Of a stretch of 64,000 nucleotides of DNA, positions 1 through 7,579 are shown piece by piece. Every line of letters starts with the position of its first letter. The first letter of the stretch is position 1. The stretch is from the NCBI RefSeq assembly GCF_002909445.1, contig NZ_PPXC01000008.1, positions 124,001 to 188,000 of the forward strand, in the 5' to 3' direction. Under the pieces are notes generated by a model. The model was not told the origin of the DNA. It saw nothing but the letters and a program-made list of their open reading frames with translations, and made no database searches. This DNA is from Arthrobacter glacialis (GTDB lineage: Bacteria > Actinomycetota > Actinomycetes > Actinomycetales > Micrococcaceae). Position numbers and translations under genes: made by a program.

Positions 1-212
1 ATCAGATGCGCGTCCAACGGGATGGGGCTGACCTGCTGGATCCGTTCCACCACAGGAAGTCCCAGGGTCAGATTCGGCACAAAATGGTTGTCCATGACGT
101 CAACGTGGACGGCGTCGGCGTTGCTGATGCGCGCCAATTCGGCTTGCAGGTTCACAAAGTCGGCGGACAAAATGCTGGGGTTGATGCAGCATTTGAGCGA
201 ATTACTGGTCAC
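1..212 (-). CDS. rpe: ribulose-phosphate 3-epimerase (N-terminal part)
   Basis: The gene is cut by the left window edge; only about 70 N-terminal residues are visible. They read [10 protein letters not shown] near the start and then [19 protein letters not shown], which are the two opening signatures of the Rpe TIM barrel, including the metal-ligand His and Asp in the second. The enzyme interconverts ribulose-5-P and xylulose-5-P in the pentose phosphate pathway. The start chosen is the GTG whose first base is position 212, just after an in-frame stop region and with a weak GATGAGG-like ribosome site. It follows rsmB by about 60 bases in the same direction, so it is probably the distal gene of the def-fmt-rsmB transcript. 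Confidence 0.9.
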   Translation of the reverse strand, partial: MTSNSLKCCINPSILSADFVNLQAELARISNADAVHVDVMDNHFVPNLTLGLPVVERIQQVSPIPLDAHL

Positions 213-274
213 GAATTAGCCTCATCTTTTCTGCTGGGATTTTCTGCTGGGACACTCGTGGTGGTGCGGGCGGG

Positions 275-1840
275 TCAGTTCTTGCGGATCAGGGCAAGGA
301 ACATGGCATCGCTTTGGTGGATGTGCGGCCACAGCTGCGCCATTTTCTGGTGGGCGGGCACAGCCGAGGCGGCGTTGCCGGCACCCACATTGTGGCTGAG
401 GCTGACAGCGTCAAGGGCGGCACCGGCGTCGAGCAGTTCAAGATCGTCACGCTTGCGCATCACGTCCTCCACCACGGCGATGGTCTCGGCAACGTGCGGG
501 GAGCAGGTCACGTAGGCAACCACGCCGCCGGGCTTGACTGCCTGCAAGGCAGAGGTCAGCAGTTCGCGCTGCAGAGGGCCGAGCTCGGCCACGTCCGAGA
601 GCTTGCGGCGCCACCGTGATTCCGGACGACGGCGCAAGGCCCCCAGGCCCGTGCAGGGCGCATCAACCAGGATCCGGTCAAAGGCGTCCGGGTGCTCCTT
701 GCCAATGTCGCGACCGTCGCCAGTGCGCACGGTCCAGGTGTCGGCCGGCACTGCGGCGAGTGCCTGGGAGACCAGCTTGGCGCGGTGCACGGAGGGCTCA
801 TTGGCCAAGATCCAGGCGCCCTTCTCTGCTGCGAGGGCTGCCAGCAGGGCTGCTTTTCCACCGGGGCCGGCGCACAGGTCGAGCCAGCGTTCCTCGCCGT
901 CGTTCGGTTCGGAGGTGATCTCCACGGCCGCCAAGGCCCTGGCCACCAGCTGCGAACCGGCGTCCTGAACACGCACGGAGCCGTCGCGGACACTTTCCAG
1001 TCGGCTCAAGTCTCCGCCGGAGGACAGTGCGGAATCCGCCACTAATTCACCGGGCGTGAAGCCGGCCTCGAAGGCCTCGGAAAGATCGCCCAGGCCGGGC
1101 AGGGCCACCAGGTTCACCACGGGGGCCTCGTTGTCGGCCTCCAGCAAGGCGGTGATCTCGGAGACGTCGCGACCGTGCGCCACCAGGGCCTGGCGCATGG
1201 AGCGAACAATCCATTCCGGGTGGGAATGCTCAATGGAGGCAATCTTGACGTCGTCGCTGAGACCCTCGGTGAGCTCGCTGAGCCACTGCGGCAATTCCTT
1301 GGCGGCAACCTTGCGCAGCACTGCGTTGACGAGACCCGACGGGCCGGCACCAATCACGGCGCGGGCCAGGCCAACGGTCTGGTCCAGGGCGGCGTGCGTG
1401 GGCACGCGCATGGCCATCAACTGGTGGACGCCAATGCGCAGGGCATCCAAAATGGCAGGATCCAGCTCGCTGAGCGGGCGGTCCACGCACTGGGTCAGGA
1501 TGGCGTCATAGGTGCCCTGGGCGCGAAGTGCACCGTAGGTCAGTTCCGTGGCGAAGCCGGCGTCGCGGCGGTCCAGGCCATGGCGGCGGATGCGTGTGGG
1601 CAGCACCAGGTTGGCGTAGGCGTCATCGGCCGAGACGGCCCGCAACACCTCAAAAGCCACCAACCGTGCCGGATCTGCTACACGGGTGCGCTGCCCCGGT
1701 GCGGTATCCGTCCGGTTGCGCGTGGTGCTGCGGTTCCGCTCGCGCCCTGCATCATCACGACGCCGGACACCCCCGGAGTTGCCGCCCTGCCCTGATCGGT
1801 TGCTTTGGTGGCTCGAACGTCCGCCTTGCTCGCTGGTCAT
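275..1840 (-). CDS. rsmB: 16S rRNA (cytosine-967-C5)-methyltransferase RsmB
   Basis: 521 residues. The first 50 or so are a disordered Arg/Ser/Gly-rich tail. A NusB-like RNA-binding domain follows (about 55-190), then a Rossmann methyltransferase domain. The SAM-binding motif DLCAGPGGKAA is near residue 320, and the two motifs carrying the Cys residues of this family, DAPCTGLG and YVTCSPH, come later. The enzyme methylates C967 of 16S rRNA from S-adenosylmethionine. The ATG at 1840 overlaps the fmt stop codon (ATGA), so translation is probably coupled to fmt. The basic tail is longer than in E. coli RsmB, as is common in actinobacteria. Confidence 0.95.
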   Translation of the reverse strand: MTSEQGGRSSHQSNRSGQGGNSGGVRRRDDAGRERNRSTTRNRTDTAPGQRTRVADPARLVAFEVLRAVSADDAYANLVLPTRIRRHGLDRRDAGFATELTYGALRAQGTYDAILTQCVDRPLSELDPAILDALRIGVHQLMAMRVPTHAALDQTVGLARAVIGAGPSGLVNAVLRKVAAKELPQWLSELTEGLSDDVKIASIEHSHPEWIVRSMRQALVAHGRDVSEITALLEADNEAPVVNLVALPGLGDLSEAFEAGFTPGELVADSALSSGGDLSRLESVRDGSVRVQDAGSQLVARALAAVEITSEPNDGEERWLDLCAGPGGKAALLAALAAEKGAWILANEPSVHRAKLVSQALAAVPADTWTVRTGDGRDIGKEHPDAFDRILVDAPCTGLGALRRRPESRWRRKLSDVAELGPLQRELLTSALQAVKPGGVVAYVTCSPHVAETIAVVEDVMRKRDDLELLDAGAALDAVSLSHNVGAGNAASAVPAHQKMAQLWPHIHQSDAMFLALIRKN

Positions 1841-2757
1841 TCAAACACCACATCTTCCTTGTTGGCTAGGCCGCGGGCCCAGTCTGTTGCTTTCATAAGT
1901 TTTTTGCCTGCCGGCTGCACGTTCACAAGCTCAATGGCGTGCGATCCCGTGCCCACCAGCACGGATTTCGTCTCCACGCGAAGCTGCCCGGGGGCAAGAT
2001 CGGTAACATCTGGACGCAGCAAAACCGGTTCCAGTTTGAAACGCTGGCCGCCGAGCAGAGTCCAGGCGCCCGGCTCGGACGTCACGCCGCGAACCCGCCG
2101 GTCGATGGCCAGGGCCGGATCGCTCCAGCGCACGTGGCCGTCCTCCAACGTTAATTTGGGGGCCAGCGAAATCTCGCCCTGCTGGGTCACGCCACTGAGC
2201 GCACCTGCCTCAAGGCCACCCATGGTTTGGGCCAGCAGCACTGCCCCGCTGTGAGAAAGCCGTTCCAGCAACTCCGCACTGGTGTCGGTGGGGCGGATGC
2301 CCTCGGTCATGGTGCCGTAGATGGGTCCGGTGTCGAGCCCCTTTTCCAGCAGGAAGGTGGCGGCACCGGTGACCTGGTCACCGTTGATAACGGAGTGCTG
2401 CACGGGGGCCGCGCCGCGCCAGGCGGGAAGCAAGGAGAAATGCAGGTTGATCCAGCCATGCGTGGGGATGGTCAGAGCACTTTCGGGGATCAACGCCCCG
2501 TACGCCACAATGGCGGCCACCTCCGGCGCCGCGGCCGCGATGGCCGCGGCAGCTTCGTCGTCGATCTTGTTGGCCTTGATGACAGGCAGGCCAAGCTCTT
2601 GGGCGCGGGCTGCAACGGGCGACGGCGTGAGCACCCGTTTGCGGCCTAACGGCGCATCCGGGCGGGTCAGGACAGCAACAATCTCATGCCCTGCGGCGCG
2701 CAAGGCTTCCAGCGACGGCAAGGCTACAGCGGGTGTTCCGGCAAAAAGTATCCTCAT
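1837..2757 (-). CDS. fmt: methionyl-tRNA formyltransferase
   Basis: 306 residues, the normal length. It transfers a formyl group from 10-formyl-THF to initiator Met-tRNA. The N-terminal Rossmann part begins MRILFAGTPAVALPSL. The catalytic residues are visible as N104 and H106 in INLHFSLLPAWRG and D142 in LEKGLDTGPI, matching N106/H108/D144 of the E. coli enzyme. A C-terminal OB-like domain follows. It sits between def and rsmB and overlaps both by four bases (ATGA). Making and removing the formyl group are thus encoded together. Confidence 0.97.
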   Translation of the reverse strand: MRILFAGTPAVALPSLEALRAAGHEIVAVLTRPDAPLGRKRVLTPSPVAARAQELGLPVIKANKIDDEAAAAIAAAAPEVAAIVAYGALIPESALTIPTHGWINLHFSLLPAWRGAAPVQHSVINGDQVTGAATFLLEKGLDTGPIYGTMTEGIRPTDTSAELLERLSHSGAVLLAQTMGGLEAGALSGVTQQGEISLAPKLTLEDGHVRWSDPALAIDRRVRGVTSEPGAWTLLGGQRFKLEPVLLRPDVTDLAPGQLRVETKSVLVGTGSHAIELVNVQPAGKKLMKATDWARGLANKEDVVFE

Positions 2758-3320
2758 TGGGCGGCGCCTGCGCCAAAAGCTGAGCCCACAGTGCGGGCCC
2801 GCTTGGCAACAGTCTGTGCCGTGACATCGTGGTAATTGGCGGTGCGAATAGCGCGCAAGGCTTCCTTGCGGTCCTCACCCTCAAGGCGGTCCACATAGAG
2901 CTTGCCCATCAGGTGGTCAGTTTCGTGCTGGAAGCACTTGGCGAGGACGCCTGTTGCTTCCATGTCGATGGGGTGGCCGTTCTTGTCCACACCGGTGATG
3001 CGCACCCACCTGTGACGCTCAACCTTGAAGCCCAGGCCCGGCACCGACAAGCAGCCTTCAGCTTCCTGTGCGGTGGCGAGGTCGTCGCTGGCCACCAGGA
3101 TGGGATTGATGATGTGGCCTTCCTGGCCATTCACCGAATACGTGAAGATCTGCTTGTTGACACCAACTTGGGGTGCCGCCAACCCGGCCCCCCGGACATC
3201 CACCATTGTCTGGTGCATGTCGTCAATGAGCTTGGCCAGTTCGGGGCCAAAGGTTGTCACTTCCTCGGCCACTGTTCTCAGGACAGGGTCGCCGATGATG
3301 CGAATGCTCAGGATGGCCAT
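2754..3320 (-). CDS. def: peptide deformylase
   Basis: 188 residues from the ATG at 3320. All three deformylase motifs are intact: GAGLAAPQ (44-51), EGCLS with the metal-ligand C90, and HETDH with H132, E133 and H136. It removes the N-formyl group from nascent proteins. An in-frame GTG 15 bases upstream (3335) is rejected as the start because the GTGAGG containing it is the likely ribosome-binding site for the ATG. First gene of the coupled def-fmt-rsmB group; its stop overlaps the fmt start. Confidence 0.97.
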   Translation of the reverse strand: MAILSIRIIGDPVLRTVAEEVTTFGPELAKLIDDMHQTMVDVRGAGLAAPQVGVNKQIFTYSVNGQEGHIINPILVASDDLATAQEAEGCLSVPGLGFKVERHRWVRITGVDKNGHPIDMEATGVLAKCFQHETDHLMGKLYVDRLEGEDRKEALRAIRTANYHDVTAQTVAKRARTVGSAFGAGAAQ

Positions 3321-3394
3321 GGGTGGGGACCTCACTTTGGAATTGATGCGTTCCGGTTCAGGGGAATGCTGGGGCTTCTAAGTCTAGTTGGCGC

Positions 3395-4237
3395 TCAACG
3401 TCCGGGCGGCGAAATTTCCAGCAAAGGTGTCCCGGCGGCGGCAGCATCCAATGAGGTTTGCCACACACGTCGCAGTGAGGCGAACTTAAACCAGTGGGCT
3501 TTAAGTACTTCGGGGTTTGCCCGCAGTGTCCGGACTTCTGTTTCGCCGATGGCAACGCCGAGCAAGATGGGGTCGGCTCCGTATTTCCAGGGTTCCCAAG
3601 TGCCGGCGGATTCATCAACAATGGACTCCTCTGCCTTCATCCCCGCAACCAACTGCATGACCACCTTGGCGTCCAGGCTCTTGACCTGGCCATTCCTGTC
3701 GGTGCCTTTGGTTTTGTAGTCGATGATGCACAGCTTGCCACCAATGGTGGCCACCAAATCCAAGGTTCCTGCGTAGCCCAGCGTTTCATTCCAGACGGTG
3801 ACCTCCGGAGCCAGCGGCTTGACCTGGTAGTCCTCCCACCAGGTGTCAAAGCGCAGCGCAAAGTTCTCCTCGCCGTGTTCGGCCAGGGCTTCGCGGGCCT
3901 CAGCCAACTGGTGCGGCCTGTCCAGGGCGCGCAAGGACACCTGTTCGCAATAATTGTGCACCCGGTCGCCACGGGCTGCTGCGGCGTCCCGGAACTGTTC
4001 GGCGGCGTTGGAGCTGTCCCGCACCACTGTGCGCAACTGACCAGGATTGCCCACGGCCGCACCCAAATCGGGGTGTTTCGCCACGGCAGTTGCCGCCATA
4101 TAGCCAATCCAGCCGTCCAGGGTGTTGGATTGCTGGCCAATGACCGTGGTGATGGAAGGGACCTTGGGCGGGTCCTGCAGGGAACGGGCGTACATGCGCC
4201 CCAATTCGGTGCTGTGTGCCAAAGCTGGTGCTGTCAT
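3395..4237 (-). CDS. PD-(D/E)XK nuclease-like protein of unknown role
   Basis: 280 residues, no precise family recognised. The stretch around residues 140-180 has the layout of a PD-(D/E)XK nuclease core: a Glu in PEVTVWNETLGYAGTLDLV, the Asp of GTLDLV, then a strand ending IIDYKTKG, giving the D-x-K pair. RecB-type and Cas4-type exonucleases share this core. There is no helicase domain and no Fe-S cysteine cluster, so it is not AddB, RecB or Cas4. It stands alone between def and the tRNA cluster, so context gives no role. It could be an unassigned DNA repair or phage-derived nuclease; the nuclease fold is an inference from the motif. Confidence 0.75.
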   Translation of the reverse strand: MTAPALAHSTELGRMYARSLQDPPKVPSITTVIGQQSNTLDGWIGYMAATAVAKHPDLGAAVGNPGQLRTVVRDSSNAAEQFRDAAAARGDRVHNYCEQVSLRALDRPHQLAEAREALAEHGEENFALRFDTWWEDYQVKPLAPEVTVWNETLGYAGTLDLVATIGGKLCIIDYKTKGTDRNGQVKSLDAKVVMQLVAGMKAEESIVDESAGTWEPWKYGADPILLGVAIGETEVRTLRANPEVLKAHWFKFASLRRVWQTSLDAAAAGTPLLEISPPGR

Positions 4238-4329
4238 ACCTCTACTATTCCACTACCGTCGGACACCGTGGCCCAGCCAGGGGCTTATCTGTGGATAAGT
4301 CACCCAGCGAAAGCTCACGGGTTAAACAG

Positions 4330-4360
4330 AAATGCCGGAACCACATGGATTCCGGCATTT
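4330..4360 (-). terminator. hairpin after the last tRNA-Gly gene
   Basis: An 11-bp perfect stem (AAATGCCGGAA with its complement) around a 9-base loop lies just beyond the CCA end of the minus-strand tRNA-Gly. It is followed on that strand by a modest T-rich stretch (CTGTTTAACC). Probable intrinsic terminator of the tRNA cluster. Confidence 0.7.
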
Positions 4361-4364
4361 CTTT

Positions 4365-4440
<76 letters not shown>

Positions 4441-4490
4441 AATTTACTACTTCACTGACTTGCATCAGTTGAATGAGCCAGGCTCATTCG

Positions 4491-4562
4491 TGGGCGATAC
4501 TGGGATCGAACCAGTGACCTCTTCCGTGTCAGGGAAGCGCGCTACCGCTGCGCCAATCGCCC
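4491..4562 (-). tRNA. tRNA-Val (GAC), copy 1
   Basis: Acceptor stem GGGCGAT/ATCGCCC, anticodon stem CTTCC/GGAAG around CTGACAC (anticodon GAC), T loop GTTCGATCC, discriminator A; no CCA encoded. It appears identical to the copy at 4765-4836. Confidence 0.97.
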
Positions 4563-4591
4563 AAAGTGCCCCAAAAAACAGAGCACCGCAT

Positions 4592-4627
4592 AAAACTGCC
4601 GGAACCCACAAGGATTCCGGCAGTTTT
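4592..4627 (-). terminator. terminator-like hairpin inside the tRNA cluster
   Basis: A 13-bp perfect stem (AAAACTGCCGGAA and complement) with a 10-base loop lies between tRNA-Gly copy 2 and tRNA-Val copy 1. It is related in sequence to the hairpin at 4330-4360. With its flanking T runs it could stop transcription in either direction. Only about 30 bases separate it from the next tRNA, too few for an ordinary promoter, so it may attenuate or serve as a processing signal. Confidence 0.55.
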
Positions 4628-4641
4628 TACGCATACATCTG

Positions 4642-4714
<73 letters not shown>

Positions 4715-4764
4715 AATTTACTGCTTTACTGATTTGCATCAGCTGAACGAGACAAACTCATTCG

Positions 4765-4836
4765 TGGGCGATACTGGGATCGAACCAGTGACCTCTTCCG
4801 TGTCAGGGAAGCGCGCTACCGCTGCGCCAATCGCCC
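4765..4836 (-). tRNA. tRNA-Val (GAC), copy 2
   Basis: Acceptor stem GGGCGAT/ATCGCCC and anticodon GAC in loop CTGACAC; 72 bases, no encoded CCA. Part of a segment duplicated 274 bases downstream in the cluster. Confidence 0.97.
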
Positions 4837-4884
4837 AATGCATCCCGCTGAACTATACAGCAAAATACGTTGTTTCAGTCAAAC

Positions 4885-4958
4885 TGGAGGTGGGAACGGG
4901 ATTCGAACCCGTGTGCACGGATTTGCAGTCCGTTGCCTCGCCTCTCGGCCACCCCACC
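4885..4958 (-). tRNA. tRNA-Cys (GCA)
   Basis: Acceptor stem GGTGGGG/TCCCACC (one G-T pair), anticodon stem CGGA.. around CTGCAAA (anticodon GCA), T loop GTTCGAATC. Discriminator T with CCA encoded at 4885-4887. Confidence 0.96.
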
Positions 4959-4982
4959 GTGAATACTGAACCGTGTCATGCG

Positions 4983-5055
<73 letters not shown>

Positions 5056-5529
5056 ATGAGTAACATTTTCTCCCGTTTGCGTCTCCGCTTCGGTAGTCCG
5101 TGTTGCTGCGGTAAAAACAATACCCGAGGCCTTTCCTAATCACCAAATCGACCACGCACGCCAATGCCCCTTGAGGGAGCCTGGTCCTCCAGATCGTTGA
5201 GATGGCGCGGATGCCGGGCCCTTCATTCGAATTACAGCCGTGTCATTCCTGAGCGTTTTCGGGGTGTTTTTGCCGCGTTCACCCAAAATTTCCTGTGAGG
5301 TGCTCGTCACATTCCATCCTTTTATGGTCGACGCCGGCCACTCCCCTGCTGCTTTTCAGCCACCTTGGCTGCCGCAACGGTGGGGTGGACGGTGATGCGC
5401 CATGGGCTGCACTCCATGCGGCAGGGAGTTCGAAGATGACGATTATGAGCACGGGAAAGTTTGAGCTATTATTTTGAACGCACCACAGGAACGCGCATGT
5501 ATCGCCTGGCGATTATGCAGTTCACTTTT
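5056..5529. other. 474-base stretch without a gene
   Basis: It separates the minus-strand tRNA cluster from the plus-strand tRNA-Val. No convincing coding region was seen; a short open frame at 5295-5477 has no ribosome site and an implausible composition. It probably holds the promoters of both tRNA units: the minus-strand one at 5117-5146 and, on plus, a weak TTATGA...TATTAT pair at 5443-5472 about 60 bases before tRNA-Val (CAC). Confidence 0.6.
5117..5146 (-). promoter_or_regulatory. candidate promoter of the minus-strand tRNA cluster
   Basis: On the minus strand, TTGGTG (5146-5141) and TATTGT (5122-5117) are separated by 18 bases and lie about 60 bases upstream of the first tRNA-Gly. The match to the -35/-10 consensus is moderate. 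Confidence 0.35.
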
Positions 5530-5601
5530 GGGCGATTGGCGCAGTGGTAGCGCGTTCCGTTCACACCGGAGAGGTCGCTGGTTCGAACCCAGTATCGCCC
5601 A
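5530..5601 (+). tRNA. tRNA-Val (CAC)
   Basis: Acceptor stem GGGCGAT/ATCGCCC, anticodon stem TTCCG/CGGAG around TTCACAC (anticodon CAC), T loop GTTCGAACC, discriminator A. The isoacceptor of the GAC genes on the other strand. Confidence 0.96.
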
Positions 5602-5608
5602 CCCAAAG

Positions 5609-5653
5609 AAAAGCCCCTCTGACCAGCACAAACGCTGATCAGAGGGGCTTTTT
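5609..5653 (+). terminator. intrinsic terminator of tRNA-Val (CAC)
   Basis: A long G/C-rich stem (AAGCCCCTCTGA.CAGC and complement) with a short ACAAAC loop is followed directly by a T run (GGGGCTTTTT). It begins 7 bases after the tRNA. Confidence 0.9.
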
Positions 5654-5682
5654 CGTGCCACAAAACTGGGGGCGAGAGCCCA

Positions 5683-5744
5683 GCGCTGTCGATGTGGTGA
5701 TTCGCTGTTGATATATCGGCAGCGAATCACCACATCGACAGCGC
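5683..5744. repeat. 25-bp perfect inverted repeat between convergent units
   Basis: Arms 5683-5707 and 5720-5744 are perfectly complementary (GCGCTGTCGATGTGG...) around a 12-base AT-rich loop. It lies between the tRNA-Val terminator and the 3' end of the SMR gene, so it could terminate the latter. It does not share its arm sequence with the other palindromes in the window. Confidence 0.85.
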
Positions 5745-5751
5745 GATGGGA

Positions 5752-6066
5752 CTAGTGAGCCAGCTTGAGGCCCACGATGCAGCCAACCAGGCCCAGCAAC
5801 AGCAAAATCTTCAACAGTGAGACGGCCTCCGTGCCGGTGATCATGGCATAGGCAACCGTTAGCGTTGCCCCAATGCCCACCCACACGGCGTACGAGGTCC
5901 CGATGGGGAGGGTGCGCATGGCCCAGGCAAGCCCAACCATGCTGGCAATCAACGCCACAACAAACAAAATACTGGGGCCCAATTTACTAAAGCCTTCGCT
6001 CTTGCCCAGGGCCGTTGCCCATACAGCTTCGAGCATTCCCGAGACGATCAAAATAATCCAGGCCAT
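5752..6066 (-). CDS. gdx: SMR-family transporter, probable guanidinium exporter
   Basis: 104 residues from the ATG at 6066, which has AAGGAG ten bases upstream; longer frames starting further upstream run through the riboswitch and are rejected. Four hydrophobic helices typical of small multidrug resistance proteins are visible, with the essential E13 in SGMLEAVWA. The stretch GTSYAVWVGIGA resembles the SugE/Gdx branch rather than EmrE. SugE proteins are now known as proton-coupled guanidinium exporters (Gdx). The guanidine-III riboswitch directly upstream (6081-6123) supports that substrate. Works as a dual-topology dimer in the family. Confidence 0.93.
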   Translation of the reverse strand: MAWIILIVSGMLEAVWATALGKSEGFSKLGPSILFVVALIASMVGLAWAMRTLPIGTSYAVWVGIGATLTVAYAMITGTEAVSLLKILLLLGLVGCIVGLKLAH

Positions 6067-6080
6067 GACAATTTCTCCTT

Positions 6081-6123
6081 GACGCCGTCTTTTCGCTGGC
6101 CGGGTACGGCGCACCTCGTCCGG
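6081..6123 (-). ncRNA. guanidine-III (ykkC-III) riboswitch
   Basis: The minus strand begins CCGGACGAGGTGCGCCGTA and folds as the expected H-type pseudoknot. P1 pairs CCGG (6123-6120) with CCGG (6103-6100); P2 pairs GCGCCGT (6112-6106) with ACGGCGT (6088-6082). From memory this is close to the crystallised Thermobifida fusca guanidine-III aptamer. The ribosome site AAGGAG (6080-6075) directly follows the P2 3' strand, so control of translation initiation by free guanidine is likely. A GATAAT box at 6141-6136 would place the RNA 5' end just before the aptamer. Confidence 0.9.
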
Positions 6124-6135
6124 GTGCCATCTGGC

Positions 6136-6141
6136 ATTATC
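6136..6141 (-). promoter_or_regulatory. candidate -10 box for the guanidine-III leader
   Basis: GATAAT on the minus strand, 12 bases upstream of the aptamer. A start site about 7 bases downstream would begin the transcript right at the riboswitch. The -35 region is poor. Confidence 0.4.
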
Positions 6142-6178
6142 CAGTCTGGCACACCCATTAAGCGCAAAGAAAATATGG

Positions 6179-6206
6179 TTGACAACGTGAACCAAGCCAC
6201 TAGGCT
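6179..6206 (+). promoter_or_regulatory. promoter of the MT0933-like gene
   Basis: A perfect -35 TTGACA (6179-6184) and TAGGCT (6201-6206) with 16-base spacing, about 50 bases upstream of the TTG start. Confidence 0.55.
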
Positions 6207-6254
6207 GGAGAAAGTTGGGGCGCAAAAGACCCCAGGAGCGAAGGGAGGTGCCTA

Positions 6255-6440
6255 TTGTCTATTTTTGACGATATCAAGGGCAAGGCAGAGGGACTGATCG
6301 CCGGCAAGGAAGACGCCATCAAGGGTGGCATTGAAAAAGTCGGTGACTTTGTCGATGAGAAGACTGGTGACAAGTTCAAGGACCAGATTGACTCAGCGCA
6401 GCAGGCCGCGTCAGGTTTTGTAGACGGCGCAGCAAAGTAA
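6255..6440 (+). CDS. small MT0933-like (antitoxin family) protein
   Basis: 61 residues beginning MSIFDDIKGKAEGLIAGKED, highly charged and helical, ending QQAASGFVDGAAK. It resembles the actinobacterial MT0933-like family (Rv0909 type), annotated as antitoxins. The start is TTG at 6255, supported by GGGAGG seven bases before. No toxin gene flanks it: the neighbours are gdx (divergent) and zapE (convergent). The antitoxin label is therefore only a family name here; a CsbD-like stress role is equally possible. Confidence 0.75.
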   Translation: MSIFDDIKGKAEGLIAGKEDAIKGGIEKVGDFVDEKTGDKFKDQIDSAQQAASGFVDGAAK

Positions 6441-6470
6441 CTCACCTTTCGCTCTTGATCAGAGCGTCAA

Positions 6471-6509
6471 GGGGGCGTCGGTCCCGTCGAGAGACGGTAC
6501 CGACGCCTT
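6471..6509 (+). terminator. terminator after the MT0933-like gene
   Basis: The stem GGCGTCGGT.CCGTC pairs with GACGG.TACCGACGCC across a GAGA tetraloop and is followed by TTCCGCTTTT. It lies between convergent genes and could serve zapE too. Confidence 0.8.
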
Positions 6510-6523
6510 CCGCTTTTAACCGC

Positions 6524-7579
6524 TTATCCCACGGGTGCGGGCACGCTCAGTTCCTGGGCTTCACGGGCCAGCGCCGTCAGTCGTGACACAGCACGGAAGT
6601 ACTTCTTTTGGTACCCGCCGGCCATCATTTCGGGGGTGAACAACTGATCCAGCGGCGCACCACTGGCCAGGATGGGCACATCCTTGTCGTAGAGCCTGTC
6701 CGCCAGCACCACAAAGCGCAGCGCAACAGACTGCTCGGTGATGGTGTGCACATTGCGCCACACCACAGCGTCAATCCCGGAAAGCATCTGGCGGTACCGG
6801 GACGGGTGGACGCCGGCCAGGTGGTCCACCAGGGTACCAAAGTCATCCACAGCCACGGTGCGCCCGGCAAAATCTTGGCGCATGCGCGCATCCAAGTCGC
6901 TGTTGGCAACAGGCTCCGGAGGAGTGGGCAGGCCGCGGTGGCGGAAGTCTTCGCCGTCAATGTGCAGGATCTCAAACTGGTCTGCCAGCACCTGAATCTC
7001 ACGCTGGAAGTCAACGGCCGCAAAGCGCCCATCGCCCAGGGAACCCGGCAGGGTGTTGGAGGTGGCAGCCAACTTCACACCGGCGTCGGCCAGTTCACGC
7101 ATGAGACGCGACATCAGGACGGTGTCTCCGGGATCATCCAGCTCAAACTCGTCAATGCAGACCAGCTTGTAAGCGCTGAGCGCCTCAACGGTTTTACGGA
7201 AGGACAAGGCGCCCACCAGGTTGGTGTACTCCACGAAGGTGCCAATAGCTTTGGGGCCCTCCATCTGGTGCCACAGCGAGGACAGCAGGTGGGTCTTGCC
7301 CACGCCAAAGCCACCGTCAAGGTAAATTCCGGCGCGACCGGCGGGGACCTTGGCCTTGCCGCCGAAGAGTTTCCGCAGGCCGGTGGCGGGCTTGTGCGCG
7401 GCATCGGCAGCAAAGTTCTGCAGCATTGTCACGGCCTCGGCCTGGGAGGGCTGGGAAGGATCGGGGCGGTAGGTGGCAAAGGCAACCTCACCAAAACGCG
7501 GCGACGGGACGAATCCCGCCAGCAGTTCCTCCACCGATACTGCCGGGCGGCGGGTGGAAAGTTGCTCAACGTGTACCAA
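6524..7579 (-). CDS. zapE: cell division protein ZapE (AFG1-like ATPase)
   Basis: 351 residues, close to the usual length for bacterial AFG1/ZapE proteins. Walker A is GGFGVGKTH (about residue 90) and Walker B is VCIDEFELDDPGDT (about residue 145), a variant typical of this family. An Arg-rich sensor region (SNTLPGSLGDGRF) follows. ZapE interacts with FtsZ in E. coli and stabilises the ring under low oxygen; in actinobacteria the role is inferred. The start is a TTG at 7579 with a weak GGGA upstream. Single gene, divergent from the rhodanese gene. Confidence 0.9.
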   Translation of the reverse strand: MVHVEQLSTRRPAVSVEELLAGFVPSPRFGEVAFATYRPDPSQPSQAEAVTMLQNFAADAAHKPATGLRKLFGGKAKVPAGRAGIYLDGGFGVGKTHLLSSLWHQMEGPKAIGTFVEYTNLVGALSFRKTVEALSAYKLVCIDEFELDDPGDTVLMSRLMRELADAGVKLAATSNTLPGSLGDGRFAAVDFQREIQVLADQFEILHIDGEDFRHRGLPTPPEPVANSDLDARMRQDFAGRTVAVDDFGTLVDHLAGVHPSRYRQMLSGIDAVVWRNVHTITEQSVALRFVVLADRLYDKDVPILASGAPLDQLFTPEMMAGGYQKKYFRAVSRLTALAREAQELSVPAPVG

